From an uncultured Clostridia bacterium (lineage in GTDB: Bacteria > Bacillota > Clostridia > Lachnospirales > Lachnospiraceae): a stretch of DNA of 15,791 bases. The notes below the pieces were generated by a model, which was not told the origin of the DNA, did no database searches, and was given only the letters and a program-made list of their open reading frames with translations. Made by a program: the position numbers and the translations under genes. The DNA is taken from assembly GCA_946186175.1 (NCBI GenBank), contig CAMHMG010000041.1, positions 1 to 15,791 of the forward strand. The letters are read 5' to 3'. Shown here piece by piece: positions 1 to 6,791 of this stretch (its first letter is position 1; each line of letters opens with the position of its first letter).

Positions 1-14
1 CCAATTTTGCCCAT
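1..14 (-). CDS. Possible start of a divergent gene, truncated by window edge
   Basis: On the minus strand an AGGAGG (plus-strand 25-30) lies 10 nt before an ATG at 14-12, which opens MGKI and then runs off the window. Only four full codons are visible, so no product can be named. It is listed because this Shine-Dalgarno and start arrangement is as good as those of the plus-strand genes here. It would make 15-349 a divergent intergenic region. Confidence 0.45.
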
Positions 15-218
15 ACAATGTACCCCTCCTGATAGTAATTTGTCGTTTGTATTTATGAATTTATATAAAAACACAAAAAATATGTGTTTTTTATATCATT
101 TATTGTGAAATATTCATAGTATATTTTCCCATTTTTTGAAATTATTTTAGAAATATAAGTGAAAAGTGGTTTTTGACAGTCATATCATAATATTTGATCT
201 CAAGTATGTTTTTAAGAT

Positions 219-247
219 TTGGAAATAAATATTCTGTGTGTTATACT
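219..247 (+). promoter_or_regulatory. Sigma-A-type promoter of the ASKHA gene
   Basis: TTGGAA at 219-224 and TATACT at 242-247 are separated by 17 nt, each close to consensus. Transcription would start near 254, giving a leader of about 95 nt before the ATG at 350. A TTGACA at 173-178 was considered as a -35 but has no matching -10. Confidence 0.6.
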
Positions 248-259
248 TAAAAACAGTCA

Positions 260-309
260 AGACTCGATTGCGAGTCTGGGGCACCGGATTCGGGTCTGTT
301 TTAGCAGAC
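260..309 (+). promoter_or_regulatory. Hairpin-rich 5' leader, possible cis-regulatory RNA
   Basis: Starting about 6 nt after the predicted transcription start, AGACTCG (260-266) pairs perfectly with CGAGTCT (271-277) around an ATTG loop. A second hairpin pairs GTCTG (294-298) with CAGAC (305-309). The 16 nt between them are GC-rich in an otherwise AT-rich region. No U-tract follows, so this is not an obvious attenuator. It does not match any riboswitch class I can recall, so a regulatory role is inference. Confidence 0.35.
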
Positions 310-349
310 ATATACTTATCAGTCTTAAGTTAAAATATGGAGTATGATC

Positions 350-1594
350 ATGGCAGATAATTTGAAAAATATAAATAATAAAAATATAATTGTCGCGGTT
401 GATGTGGGAACTACAACAATAGGTGTATCTTGTTTAGATTCAGATAAAAGATCGGTGATTACCGAGTTTTCATTTTCAAATCCGCAGAAGATATATGGCG
501 CAGATGTTATTACAAGGATAAAGTACTGTTTAGATGTAACTTCTGCAGAAAGCCTAATGTCTGATATGCTTTTAATGAAGCTTAATGAAGAACTTAAGAA
601 AGCACTGGTTGATGATTATAACAAAATTACATCACTGTGTTACAGCGGTAATACCACTATGTTTCATATTCTAAGAAGATTGCCGGTAGAAGGGCTTTCT
701 GCTTCACCTTTTAGACCGGTTACTCTGGATTACTTTGAGTGTAATGTCAGTCATAATAATTATACTAATGAATCTATTACTAATATTAATGCCAATAATA
801 CTAATAAATCTATTGATCATACTAATGCCAATAATACTAATGCTAATGGTCTATTAAATGATAGCAATGTGATCAAGAATACTTCTCCCTTTATGATCAA
901 GGAATATTTTCTTCCCGGATTATCCGCATTTGTCGGTGCTGATATATTATCAGGCGCAGTATATCTTGATATGGGCAGTAATGAGAAATATGACCTTTTG
1001 GTCGACCTTGGAACAAACGGTGAAATGCTGCTGTTAAATAATAAATGCGGTTATGCTACATCAACAGCGTGTGGACCTGTATTTGATCACGGAATAAATG
1101 GAGCAGTTTATGGAAGTGACTGCATCAATGCCATTGCAAATTGTATTAAGAGAGGACTGATTGATGGAACAGGTCTTATAAGTGAAATGTTTTTTGAAAA
1201 AGGGATTATGATCAATAATGAATTGATTATCAAACAGGAACAGGTAAGGCGATTTCAGATGGCAAAGGCAGCCATATATGCCGGAATAATATGCCTGATG
1301 AACAAAGCAGGAATTAAATGTGATGATATTGAGACGGTGTATGTAAGCGGCGGACTTGGGTTTTACATGGATATCAAAGATGCATTTACCACAAAATTAT
1401 TGCCAAAGCAGTTGGACGGAAAGATCAAGGTTTCCGGCAATACTTCACTTGAGGGTGCCAAAAAATATCTGCTTTCATATGAGAGAGATGTTATATTAGA
1501 AAAATTTGAAGATATCAGGAGAAAAACAAAGGCTTTCGAACTTGCGGATTATCCTGATTTTCAGGATATTTATATTAGCTCGATGAATTTCTGA
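350..1594 (+). CDS. ASKHA-domain protein of the DUF4445 / RACo-like family
   Basis: This 414-aa protein is related to the ATPase part of corrinoid-protein reactivators (RACo type), which use ATP to reset redox-inactivated cobalamin proteins. Seen: VDVGTTT phosphate loop (17-23), NPQKIYGADV, GNTTMFH, LPGLSAFVGAD, LVDLGTNGEM, a STACGP motif and VYVSGGLGF near the C-terminus, in the usual family order. The N-terminal 2Fe-2S ferredoxin domain of classic RACo proteins is absent, because the phosphate loop begins within 20 residues. Residues about 135-170 are an Asn/Thr-rich insert made of 12-residue repeats. The start is ATG 350, not 344, because GGAG (339-342) is 7 nt from 350 and only 1 nt from 344. 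No corrinoid protein or methyltransferase is adjacent, so the client is unknown. The family call is strong; the function is inferred. Confidence 0.8.
   Translation: MADNLKNINNKNIIVAVDVGTTTIGVSCLDSDKRSVITEFSFSNPQKIYGADVITRIKYCLDVTSAESLMSDMLLMKLNEELKKALVDDYNKITSLCYSGNTTMFHILRRLPVEGLSASPFRPVTLDYFECNVSHNNYTNESITNINANNTNKSIDHTNANNTNANGLLNDSNVIKNTSPFMIKEYFLPGLSAFVGADILSGAVYLDMGSNEKYDLLVDLGTNGEMLLLNNKCGYATSTACGPVFDHGINGAVYGSDCINAIANCIKRGLIDGTGLISEMFFEKGIMINNELIIKQEQVRRFQMAKAAIYAGIICLMNKAGIKCDDIETVYVSGGLGFYMDIKDAFTTKLLPKQLDGKIKVSGNTSLEGAKKYLLSYERDVILEKFEDIRRKTKAFELADYPDFQDIYISSMNF
751..858 (+). repeat. 36-bp in-frame tandem repeat, about three copies
   Basis: A 19-bp sequence TAATGCCAATAATACTAAT occurs at 787-805 and again exactly at 823-841, 36 bp apart. 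A diverged earlier copy begins near 751 (about 26 of 36 bases match). In protein the units read HNNYTNESITNI, NANNTNKSIDHT and NANNTNANGLLN. The period is a multiple of three, so copy-number change keeps the reading frame. Confidence 0.75.
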
Positions 1595-1610
1595 TCCCTA
1601 TGAATCTTAC

Positions 1611-1630
1611 AGTAAACAGAACAGCACTTG
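1611..1630 (+). repeat. Intergenic repeat, copy 1 (after the ASKHA gene)
   Basis: AGTAAACAGAACAGCACT at 1611-1628 matches 4445-4462 at 17 of 18 positions. Each copy begins 14-16 nt after the stop codon of the upstream gene. No long hairpin follows this copy, unlike the 4445 copy. Confidence 0.55.
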
Positions 1631-1681
1631 GTGAAGTAAGCTCATCTGTCTGAACAGTTACAATAATATTACAGATATCTA

Positions 1682-1711
1682 TTGAAAGAATAATACTAGA
1701 TATGGTATAAT
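1682..1711 (+). promoter_or_regulatory. Extended -10 promoter of the membrane-protein gene
   Basis: TTGAAA (1682-1687) and TATAAT (1706-1711) are 18 nt apart. A TG one base before the -10 makes an extended -10 (TGGTATAAT). Transcription should begin near 1717-1718, at the base of the hairpin at 1716-1752. Confidence 0.7.
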
Positions 1712-1715
1712 AAGC

Positions 1716-1752
1716 GGGTTTTAGGAACATTATATGCTGATTCTTAAAACCC
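1716..1752 (+). promoter_or_regulatory. Hairpin at the predicted 5' end of the transcript
   Basis: GGGTTTTAGGA (1716-1726) pairs with TCTTAAAACCC (1742-1752), 10 of 11 Watson-Crick plus one G-U, around a 15-nt loop. It is followed by an AT-rich tract and the ribosome site at 1766-1773. Position relative to the promoter suggests an mRNA-stabilising 5' hairpin. A weak attenuator is the alternative, since the tract after it is not a clean U-run. Confidence 0.5.
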
Positions 1753-1783
1753 AATTATTATTTTAGTGAAAGGTTTATGTTAT

Positions 1784-3535
1784 ATGGCTGACAAGAAAGA
1801 CAACAAGGGAAAACGAAAAAACAATATTAAATCTTCCGGTAATAGGATGAAGGCATCAAGTCTTATAGCGGCATTTATTATCTCTGCTATATGGTTGATG
1901 ATCAATTATTATATCTATTATCCTGCAATTAATATTCAGAGTCCGGAATTCTGGGAGTGGCTGACATTTCACTCTGTTATTATTACGATTGTATTTATTA
2001 TCTGTGGAATAATAGGAAGACGCAACAGGAATGAAAAGTTTATTGCAGAATTCAGAAACAATATCGAATTCTTTTTTAAGGGTAGGGGAAGGCTTCAGAT
2101 AATTTCATTATTCCTTATTCCGATATTTTGTGTTCTGGTTATTGTGTTTGGTAATATCGCGGGAGCACCAATATTTAATGCAAAGAGATATGCGAATCTG
2201 CTAAAGGTTGAAAACAGAGAATTTGTCAATGATATTCCCGAATCCGAGAATGTTGATAATATCGCTCTTATGGATACTAACAGTGCAAGAATATTTGGAG
2301 ACAGAAAAATAGGTTCTTTATCGGATGTGGTAAGTCAGTTTGAAGTTGAGAATGCTTATACTCAGATCAATATTGATAACAAGCCGATGAAGGTCGCTAA
2401 TCTAAGGTATGCTGACTTCTTTAAGTATTTGAGTAACAGGAATGAGGGAATTCCTGGATATGTAACAGTTAATCCGGTAGATTCCACTGCAAAATATATC
2501 AAGCTTGACAAGGGGATGAAGTACGTTCCGTCAGGATATTTCAATGATAAGATAATGCGTCATGTTCAGATGAATAATCCTACCAGAATTTTTGAGGGTT
2601 GTTATTTTGAAGTCAAAGACGATGGAACACCTTGTTATATATGTCCTGTTTTACATGCGAGAGTCGGTCTTTTTGGTGGAATGGATGTAAAGGGTGCAGT
2701 TATATGTGATCCTGTTTCGGGTGATATGGAGTACTATGCTGTGGAAGATATTCCAACCTGGGTAGACAGAGTTTATGACGGCGAACTGCTTACAAGAAAG
2801 TACAATTGGCATGGATTATTTGGCAATGGATACTGGAATAGTATCATCGGACAAAAGGGCTGTGTTCAGACGACCAATGATTACGGATATAAGACTATTG
2901 AAGATGATGTATGGATCTACACAGGAGTGACTTCTGTTACGGGGGATGCGTCTAACATTGGATTTGTCATGATCAATCAGAGAACTTCAGAAGCAAGATA
3001 TTATTCCATATCAGGTGCAGAGGAGTATTCTGCCATGTCTTCGGCCGAGGGTGCGGTTCAGGAGAAGAAGTATACGGCTTCTTTCCCAAGTCTTATCAAT
3101 GTGTATGGTACACCGACATACATTATGGTCTTGGTTGATAACGGCGGACTTGTCAAAATGTATGCAATGGTCAATGTAGAACAGTACAATCTGGTTGCAA
3201 CAGGAGATACGCAGACAGAAGTTTTTGCCAAGTATAGGAAACTTCTTAAGAGTGAAGGAATCAAAAATACAGGTTCATCTGGTGAAAGTGATGAAGATTT
3301 AGATGATGATAATTCTGTCGCTGAAACTACATTTAATGTAAAAGATATGCAATATGTTACCACCGGTGGAGAAACCTACGTTTATATCAAGGACGATAAA
3401 GGCAATGTATATAAGCAGTTGTTTGCCGATGATGAGAATATTATATTTGTTTCCGTAGGTGATAATATCAAATTGACTTATAAGAAGTCTGACGACAGTG
3501 ATATTATGCAGATCATAGATGTTGAAAGCAGATAA
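1784..3535 (+). CDS. Membrane protein of unknown function, three TM helices plus large external domain
   Basis: I do not recognise this 583-aa protein. Seen: a Lys/Arg-rich N-terminus (1-23), hydrophobic helices at about 24-46, 60-78 and 104-127, and then roughly 450 soluble residues. By the positive-inside rule the N-terminus is cytoplasmic and the large domain outside. An acidic Ser/Asp/Glu linker near 500-513 separates a C-terminal segment of about 70 residues, predicted beta-rich, that could be a small barrel. Two cysteines close together (CYIC) lie in the middle of the external domain. The start at ATG 1784 is preferred over GTG 1766, because the GTG sits inside the GTGAAAGG ribosome site, 10 nt from ATG 1784. 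It has its own promoter and is probably transcribed apart from the ASKHA gene. Confidence 0.75.
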   Translation: MADKKDNKGKRKNNIKSSGNRMKASSLIAAFIISAIWLMINYYIYYPAINIQSPEFWEWLTFHSVIITIVFIICGIIGRRNRNEKFIAEFRNNIEFFFKGRGRLQIISLFLIPIFCVLVIVFGNIAGAPIFNAKRYANLLKVENREFVNDIPESENVDNIALMDTNSARIFGDRKIGSLSDVVSQFEVENAYTQINIDNKPMKVANLRYADFFKYLSNRNEGIPGYVTVNPVDSTAKYIKLDKGMKYVPSGYFNDKIMRHVQMNNPTRIFEGCYFEVKDDGTPCYICPVLHARVGLFGGMDVKGAVICDPVSGDMEYYAVEDIPTWVDRVYDGELLTRKYNWHGLFGNGYWNSIIGQKGCVQTTNDYGYKTIEDDVWIYTGVTSVTGDASNIGFVMINQRTSEARYYSISGAEEYSAMSSAEGAVQEKKYTASFPSLINVYGTPTYIMVLVDNGGLVKMYAMVNVEQYNLVATGDTQTEVFAKYRKLLKSEGIKNTGSSGESDEDLDDDNSVAETTFNVKDMQYVTTGGETYVYIKDDKGNVYKQLFADDENIIFVSVGDNIKLTYKKSDDSDIMQIIDVESR

Positions 3536-3550
3536 GGATAATATACAAAA

Positions 3551-3586
3551 TGCGAAACTCAGATTCAAATTTCAATGAGTTTCGCA
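3551..3586. repeat. Perfect 11-bp hairpin after the membrane-protein gene
   Basis: Bases 3551-3561 (core GCGAAACTCA) pair without mismatch with 3576-3586 around a 14-nt loop, 15 nt after the stop codon. The plus strand lacks a U-tract after the stem (AATTACC); the minus strand has a better one (ATTTTG). It may be a weak terminator or an mRNA 3'-end-stabilising stem. Confidence 0.5.
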
Positions 3587-3632
3587 ATTACCTAAGATAT
3601 TATGTATAGAAAGAGGTGTAACGAAAGAGACA

Positions 3633-4430
3633 ATGAGATTATGCAGTTTGTATAGTGGCAGCAGCGGCAACTGTATATATGTGGGCTCAGATAATACCGG
3701 TCTTTTGGTAGATGTCGGTGTAAGCATGAAAAAAGTGGTTACTGCTCTTAATGAAATGGATGTTAAGCCTGAAGAGATCAAAGGAATACTCATAACACAT
3801 GAACATTCAGATCATATTCAGGGACTTGGAGTTTTTCTTCGTAAATATGGTGTTCCTGTATATGGTACTGCAAAGACCTTAGAGGCAGTCAGCAGATATA
3901 AGGGACTTGGCAAGGTAGATTATTCATTATTTCATGGCATTGAGCCGGAGAAAAGCTTTGCGATCGAAGATCTGTGGGTAAAGCCTATAAGTATATGGCA
4001 TGATGCAGTGGATCCTGTTTGTTATACTGTAATGGAAGGAAACAAGAAGGTATCAATTGCAACTGATATGGGTGATTATGACAGTCATATCGTTGATTCA
4101 CTTTCAGGCTCAGACGCTATGCTTATTGAGGCTAACCATGATATCAGAATGTTAGAGGTTGGACCTTATCCCTATGAGCTTAAGAAGAGAATACTCGGAC
4201 GATATGGACATCTATGTAATGAAAAGGGTGGACAGCTCATCAGAGAATTGTTAAATGATCATATTAAAGGAATATATCTTGGTCATTTGTCTAAGGAGAA
4301 TAATTATCCGGAGCTTGCATATGAATCTGTCAAAAGTGAACTTTTCGGTAATCCCTACAGTAATGATGTAAGAGATTTCAATATGATGGTTGCTGACAGA
4401 TTTGGAAGATCACCGGTAATTGAGTGTTGA
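3633..4430 (+). CDS. yycJ: MBL-fold metallohydrolase, WalJ/YycJ family
   Basis: This 265-aa protein is the usual length for the family. The N-terminus SLYSGSSGNCIYV is a hallmark of YycJ/WalJ. The metal site is T-H56-E-H58-S-D60-H61. Further ligand-region motifs are WHDAVDP (H123), TDMGD (D145), EANHD and LGHLSKENN (H218). Members are dinuclear metal phosphodiesterases or nucleases, and some have been linked to DNA repair. In Bacilli the gene ends the walRK operon, but no WalR, WalK, YycH or YycI is present here. The ribosome site (GAAAGAG at 3623-3629) is weaker than its neighbours'. No cell-export signal is seen, so it is cytoplasmic. Family assignment is confident; the substrate is not known. 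Confidence 0.88.
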   Translation: MRLCSLYSGSSGNCIYVGSDNTGLLVDVGVSMKKVVTALNEMDVKPEEIKGILITHEHSDHIQGLGVFLRKYGVPVYGTAKTLEAVSRYKGLGKVDYSLFHGIEPEKSFAIEDLWVKPISIWHDAVDPVCYTVMEGNKKVSIATDMGDYDSHIVDSLSGSDAMLIEANHDIRMLEVGPYPYELKKRILGRYGHLCNEKGGQLIRELLNDHIKGIYLGHLSKENNYPELAYESVKSELFGNPYSNDVRDFNMMVADRFGRSPVIEC

Positions 4431-4444
4431 TGTTATAACATTTA

Positions 4445-4487
4445 AGTAAACAGAACAGTACTAAGGCTCAGTAGAACAGCACTAAGG
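4445..4487 (+). repeat. Tandem intergenic repeat, copies 2 and 3 (after yycJ)
   Basis: AGTAAACAGAACAGTACTAAGG (split here as AGTAAACAGAAC at 4445-4456 then AGTACTAAGG at 4457-4466) is followed by a shorter copy sharing GAACAGCACTAAGG (4474-4487). The first matches the copy at 1611. The second runs directly into the hairpin at 4479-4527. Confidence 0.55.
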
Positions 4488-4527
4488 TTTTGCTGCGCTC
4501 CTTAAGGAACGCAACAAAACCAAGTGC
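4479..4527. repeat. 49-nt imperfect hairpin between yycJ and the ACT gene
   Basis: Outer stem GCACT (4479-4483) pairs with AGTGC (4523-4527). After a small internal loop, 4486-4501 pairs with 4506-4521 around a TTAA loop, with only two mismatches in 16. Both mismatches are C-A on the plus strand, which read as G-U wobbles on the minus strand. No U-tract follows in either direction, so it is not a standard terminator. Confidence 0.6.
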
Positions 4528-4579
4528 ATCATGTATACATGAAAGTAATAGTAAAATAATAATAGAGGAGATACATATC

Positions 4580-4852
4580 ATGAACAAAACAGTAATTTCA
4601 GTAGTAGGTAAGGACAAAGTAGGAATCATTTTCAACGTATGCAAATATCTTGCAGGCAATCAGATCAATATATTAGATATTGCACAGACTATAGTTTCTG
4701 ATTGGTTCAATATGATAATGATCGTTAATATTCAGGATTCAGGAAAGGATTTTGCTACTATTGCTGATGAACTTAAGCAGATCGGTGATGAGATTGGAGT
4801 TAATATTACACTTCAGCAGGAAGAAATCTTTGATATGATGCACAGACTGTAA
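4580..4852 (+). CDS. ACT-domain protein, UPF0237 family
   Basis: A 90-aa protein consisting of a single ACT domain. It opens MNKTVISVVGKDKVGII, with the ACT ligand-loop glycines and aspartate in place, and ends with the UPF0237-type tail (QQEEIFDMMHRL). ACT domains bind amino acids or other small ligands as dimers. The frame stays open upstream to 4490, but that part translates the hairpin and repeat DNA. The start at 4580 has AGAGGAG at 4564-4570, 9 nt away. It precedes a UPF0210 protein by 155 nt; these two families are very often neighbours, so it probably senses a ligand for, or works with, that partner. The ligand is unknown. Confidence 0.88.
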   Translation: MNKTVISVVGKDKVGIIFNVCKYLAGNQINILDIAQTIVSDWFNMIMIVNIQDSGKDFATIADELKQIGDEIGVNITLQQEEIFDMMHRL

Positions 4853-5007
4853 GAAGTTATGTAACATAGAACACATTATAATATAGAATATTATACAATA
4901 AAAAAATACAATATATTATAATTAATACATTAAACGGTATTTTTAATGGAATAGATGTCAATAATATTTATGACGTTCAATAATATAATGACTAATGGAG
5001 GATAACA

Positions 5008-6372
5008 ATGATTAATATAAATGAAGTCATGGAGACCAATGCCATGATACGAGAGGAAAATCTTGATGTGCGCACTATTACAATGGGTATTTCTTTATTG
5101 GACTGCATATCGGATGATCTGAAATCAACAGTTGATAAAGTATATGAGAAGATAACAACATCAGCTAAGGATCTTGTCAAAGTCGGAAGAGAGCTTGAGA
5201 TGGAATATGGCATTCCGATTGTCAATAAGAGGATATCGCTTACCCCGATTGCAATGATTGGAAGCTCATGCTGTAAGTCATCAGATGATTATGTTGAGCT
5301 TGCCAAGACCCTTGATGAGGCGGCTAAGAAGGTGGGAGTCAATTTCATAGGTGGATATTCGGCTAATGTTGCAAAGGGAATGACACCATATGATGAAATG
5401 CTCATAAGATCAATTCCTAAGGCTTTGAATGAAACAGAATTTGTATGTAGTAGTGTTAATGTGGGTTCTACTAAGACCGGTATTAATATGGATGCGGTCA
5501 AACTTATCGGAGAGATTGTTAAAGAGAGCGCAGAACTTACTGCTGACAGAGATTGTATTGGACCTGCTAAGTTTGTGGTGTTCTGTAATGCGCCGGATGA
5601 TAATCCGTTTATGGCGGGCGCTTTTCATGGCGTGACTGAGGCTGACAGAATTATTAATGTCGGAGTATCCGGTCCGGGTGTTGTAAAGCGTGCGTTAGAG
5701 GCAGTTCGCGGTGAGAATTTTGAAGTGCTCTGTGAGACTATCAAAAAGACAGCGTTTAAGGTTACCAGAGTCGGTCAGCTTGTTGCAAAGGAAGCCTCTA
5801 AGAGACTTGGTGTACCATTTGGAATAATCGATCTTTCTCTTGCTCCGACTCCTGCGGTTGGTGATTCTGTAGGTGAGATATTAGAGGAGATTGGGCTTGA
5901 ATATGCTGGAGCTCCGGGTACAACGGCTGCACTTGCGCTATTAAATGATCAGGTTAAGAAAGGCGGAGTTATGGCTTCTTCATATGTTGGCGGACTTTCA
6001 GGAGCATTTATTCCTGTATCCGAAGACCAGAGGATGATTGATGCTGCGACAGAAGGTGCACTTACTCTTGAGAAGTTAGAAGCGATGACTTGTGTTTGCT
6101 CGGTAGGGCTTGATATGATAGCGATTCCGGGTGATACTAAGGCGACAACTATTTCGGGAATAATCGCTGATGAGATGGCTATTGGAATGGTCAATCAGAA
6201 GACAACAGCAGTTAGAATTATACCGGCAGTTGGCAAGAAGGCGGGCGAGACACTTAACTTTGGTGGACTTCTTGGATATGCGCCGATAATGAAGGTTAAC
6301 GAATATAGCTGTGATGCATTTATAAACAGAGGGGGAAGAATACCGGCACCGATTCATAGCTTTAAAAACTAG
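5008..6372 (+). CDS. PFL-like protein, UPF0210 / DUF711 family
   Basis: A 454-aa full-length UPF0210 (DUF711) protein. Recognisable segments are ENLDVRTITMGISL near the N-terminus, GIPIVNKRISLTP, IGGYSANVAKGMT, SSVNVGSTKTGINMDAVK, FHGVTEADRIINVGVSGPGV, SLAPTPAVGDSV and the Gly-rich C-terminal FGGLLGYAPIM. The fold is related to pyruvate formate-lyase-like barrels, but the family's reaction has not been established, and I see no glycyl-radical motif at the C-terminus. The ribosome site GGAGG (4997-5001) is 6 nt before the ATG. It forms the usual pair with the upstream UPF0237 ACT protein and ends at a strong terminator 55 nt after its stop. Confidence 0.9.
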   Translation: MININEVMETNAMIREENLDVRTITMGISLLDCISDDLKSTVDKVYEKITTSAKDLVKVGRELEMEYGIPIVNKRISLTPIAMIGSSCCKSSDDYVELAKTLDEAAKKVGVNFIGGYSANVAKGMTPYDEMLIRSIPKALNETEFVCSSVNVGSTKTGINMDAVKLIGEIVKESAELTADRDCIGPAKFVVFCNAPDDNPFMAGAFHGVTEADRIINVGVSGPGVVKRALEAVRGENFEVLCETIKKTAFKVTRVGQLVAKEASKRLGVPFGIIDLSLAPTPAVGDSVGEILEEIGLEYAGAPGTTAALALLNDQVKKGGVMASSYVGGLSGAFIPVSEDQRMIDAATEGALTLEKLEAMTCVCSVGLDMIAIPGDTKATTISGIIADEMAIGMVNQKTTAVRIIPAVGKKAGETLNFGGLLGYAPIMKVNEYSCDAFINRGGRIPAPIHSFKN

Positions 6373-6426
6373 GGGGGAGATGAATTTGTTGTAATACTTG
6401 AGGGTATAGCTGTTTATTATTTTTTT

Positions 6427-6463
6427 AAGGGTATGATATCATGATCTCATACCCTTTTGTTCT
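6427..6463 (+). terminator. Rho-independent terminator after the UPF0210 gene
   Basis: Bases 6427-6456 form a 30-nt inverted repeat (AAGGGTATGATATCA against TGATCTCATACCCTT) with one mismatch in 15 pairs. The inner bases will open as the loop. The stem is followed by TTGTTCT. It closes the ACT/UPF0210 unit and separates it from the small-gene cluster. Confidence 0.85.
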
Positions 6464-6523
6464 ATATAAAGTATTAAAAAGCATATAAATGTAATAATAA
6501 TTTATGTGTGTGGAGTGCTTGAT

Positions 6524-6790
6524 TTGGAGGAAAAATATAGTGAAATAAGAGATTATCTGCGTAAACAACACAGTGAAAATAGGAATGAAGTAAGATCAAG
6601 ATATCGTTCGAACGGGTATATGTATCATTATGATGAAGATGAATATTCCAATGATTATAATGAAAAACAAAAAAACAGAAATAAAACCGGTTCAAATTTC
6701 ATTTTTTTCTGCAAGATAGTTGCTTTTCTTGTAGCAGTTTTGACTTTTTCATGTTATATTTATGGGGAGCAAAATTTAAAAAGGCTTTGA
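6524..6790 (+). CDS. Small membrane protein of unknown function, possibly frameshifted
   Basis: About 88 aa from this start, 94 from GTG 6506. The N-terminal half is charged and partly tyrosine-rich (EEKYSEIRDYLRKQH, then YMYHYDEDEYSNDY). A Lys/Asn-rich stretch leads to one TM helix (about FIFFCKIVAFLVAVLTFSCY), and the frame stops nine residues later. The start is uncertain: TTG 6524 has GGAG (6512-6515) 8 nt upstream, while GTG 6506 and 6515 lack a clear ribosome site. The GGAGG at 6526-6530 has no in-frame start after it. A one-base change in the A5 run at 6778-6782 would join this frame to the next ORF. I do not recognise the family. Confidence 0.55.
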   Translation: MEEKYSEIRDYLRKQHSENRNEVRSRYRSNGYMYHYDEDEYSNDYNEKQKNRNKTGSNFIFFCKIVAFLVAVLTFSCYIYGEQNLKRL

Positions 6791-6791
6791 T

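Larger units (their letters stand above)
15..349. other. AT-rich intergenic region between divergent starts
   Basis: This 335-nt stretch has no credible coding frame. It is strongly AT-rich from about 40 to 240 and includes an AT palindrome (63-75 with 83-96). Its right third holds a promoter (219-247) and a compact hairpin-rich leader (260-309), listed separately. No promoter for the minus-strand gene could be identified with confidence. Confidence 0.6.

Noticed and set aside
63..96. AT palindrome as a terminator
   Set aside because: Stem is all A/T apart from the CACA/TGTG pairs, and no plus-strand gene ends upstream. Left as an AT-rich feature of the intergenic region.
173..201. TTGACA at 173-178 as promoter -35
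   Set aside because: No -10-like hexamer occurs 16-18 nt downstream, and the 219-247 pair is better.
4430..4441. Perfect 12-nt palindrome ATGTTATAACAT at the yycJ stop as an operator
   Set aside because: Short AT-rich palindromes are common in this base composition, and there is no second site or promoter beside it.
4490..4579. N-terminal extension of the ACT protein by 30 residues
   Set aside because: The extension only translates the intergenic hairpin and repeat, and the 4580 start has a strong AGAGGAG site and matches the UPF0237 length.
6380..6394. Four-codon frame (MNLL) right after the UPF0210 stop, preceded by GGGGGGAGA
   Set aside because: Too short to be meaningful, although the G-rich site is notable. 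It lies between the stop and the terminator, with nothing downstream to couple to.
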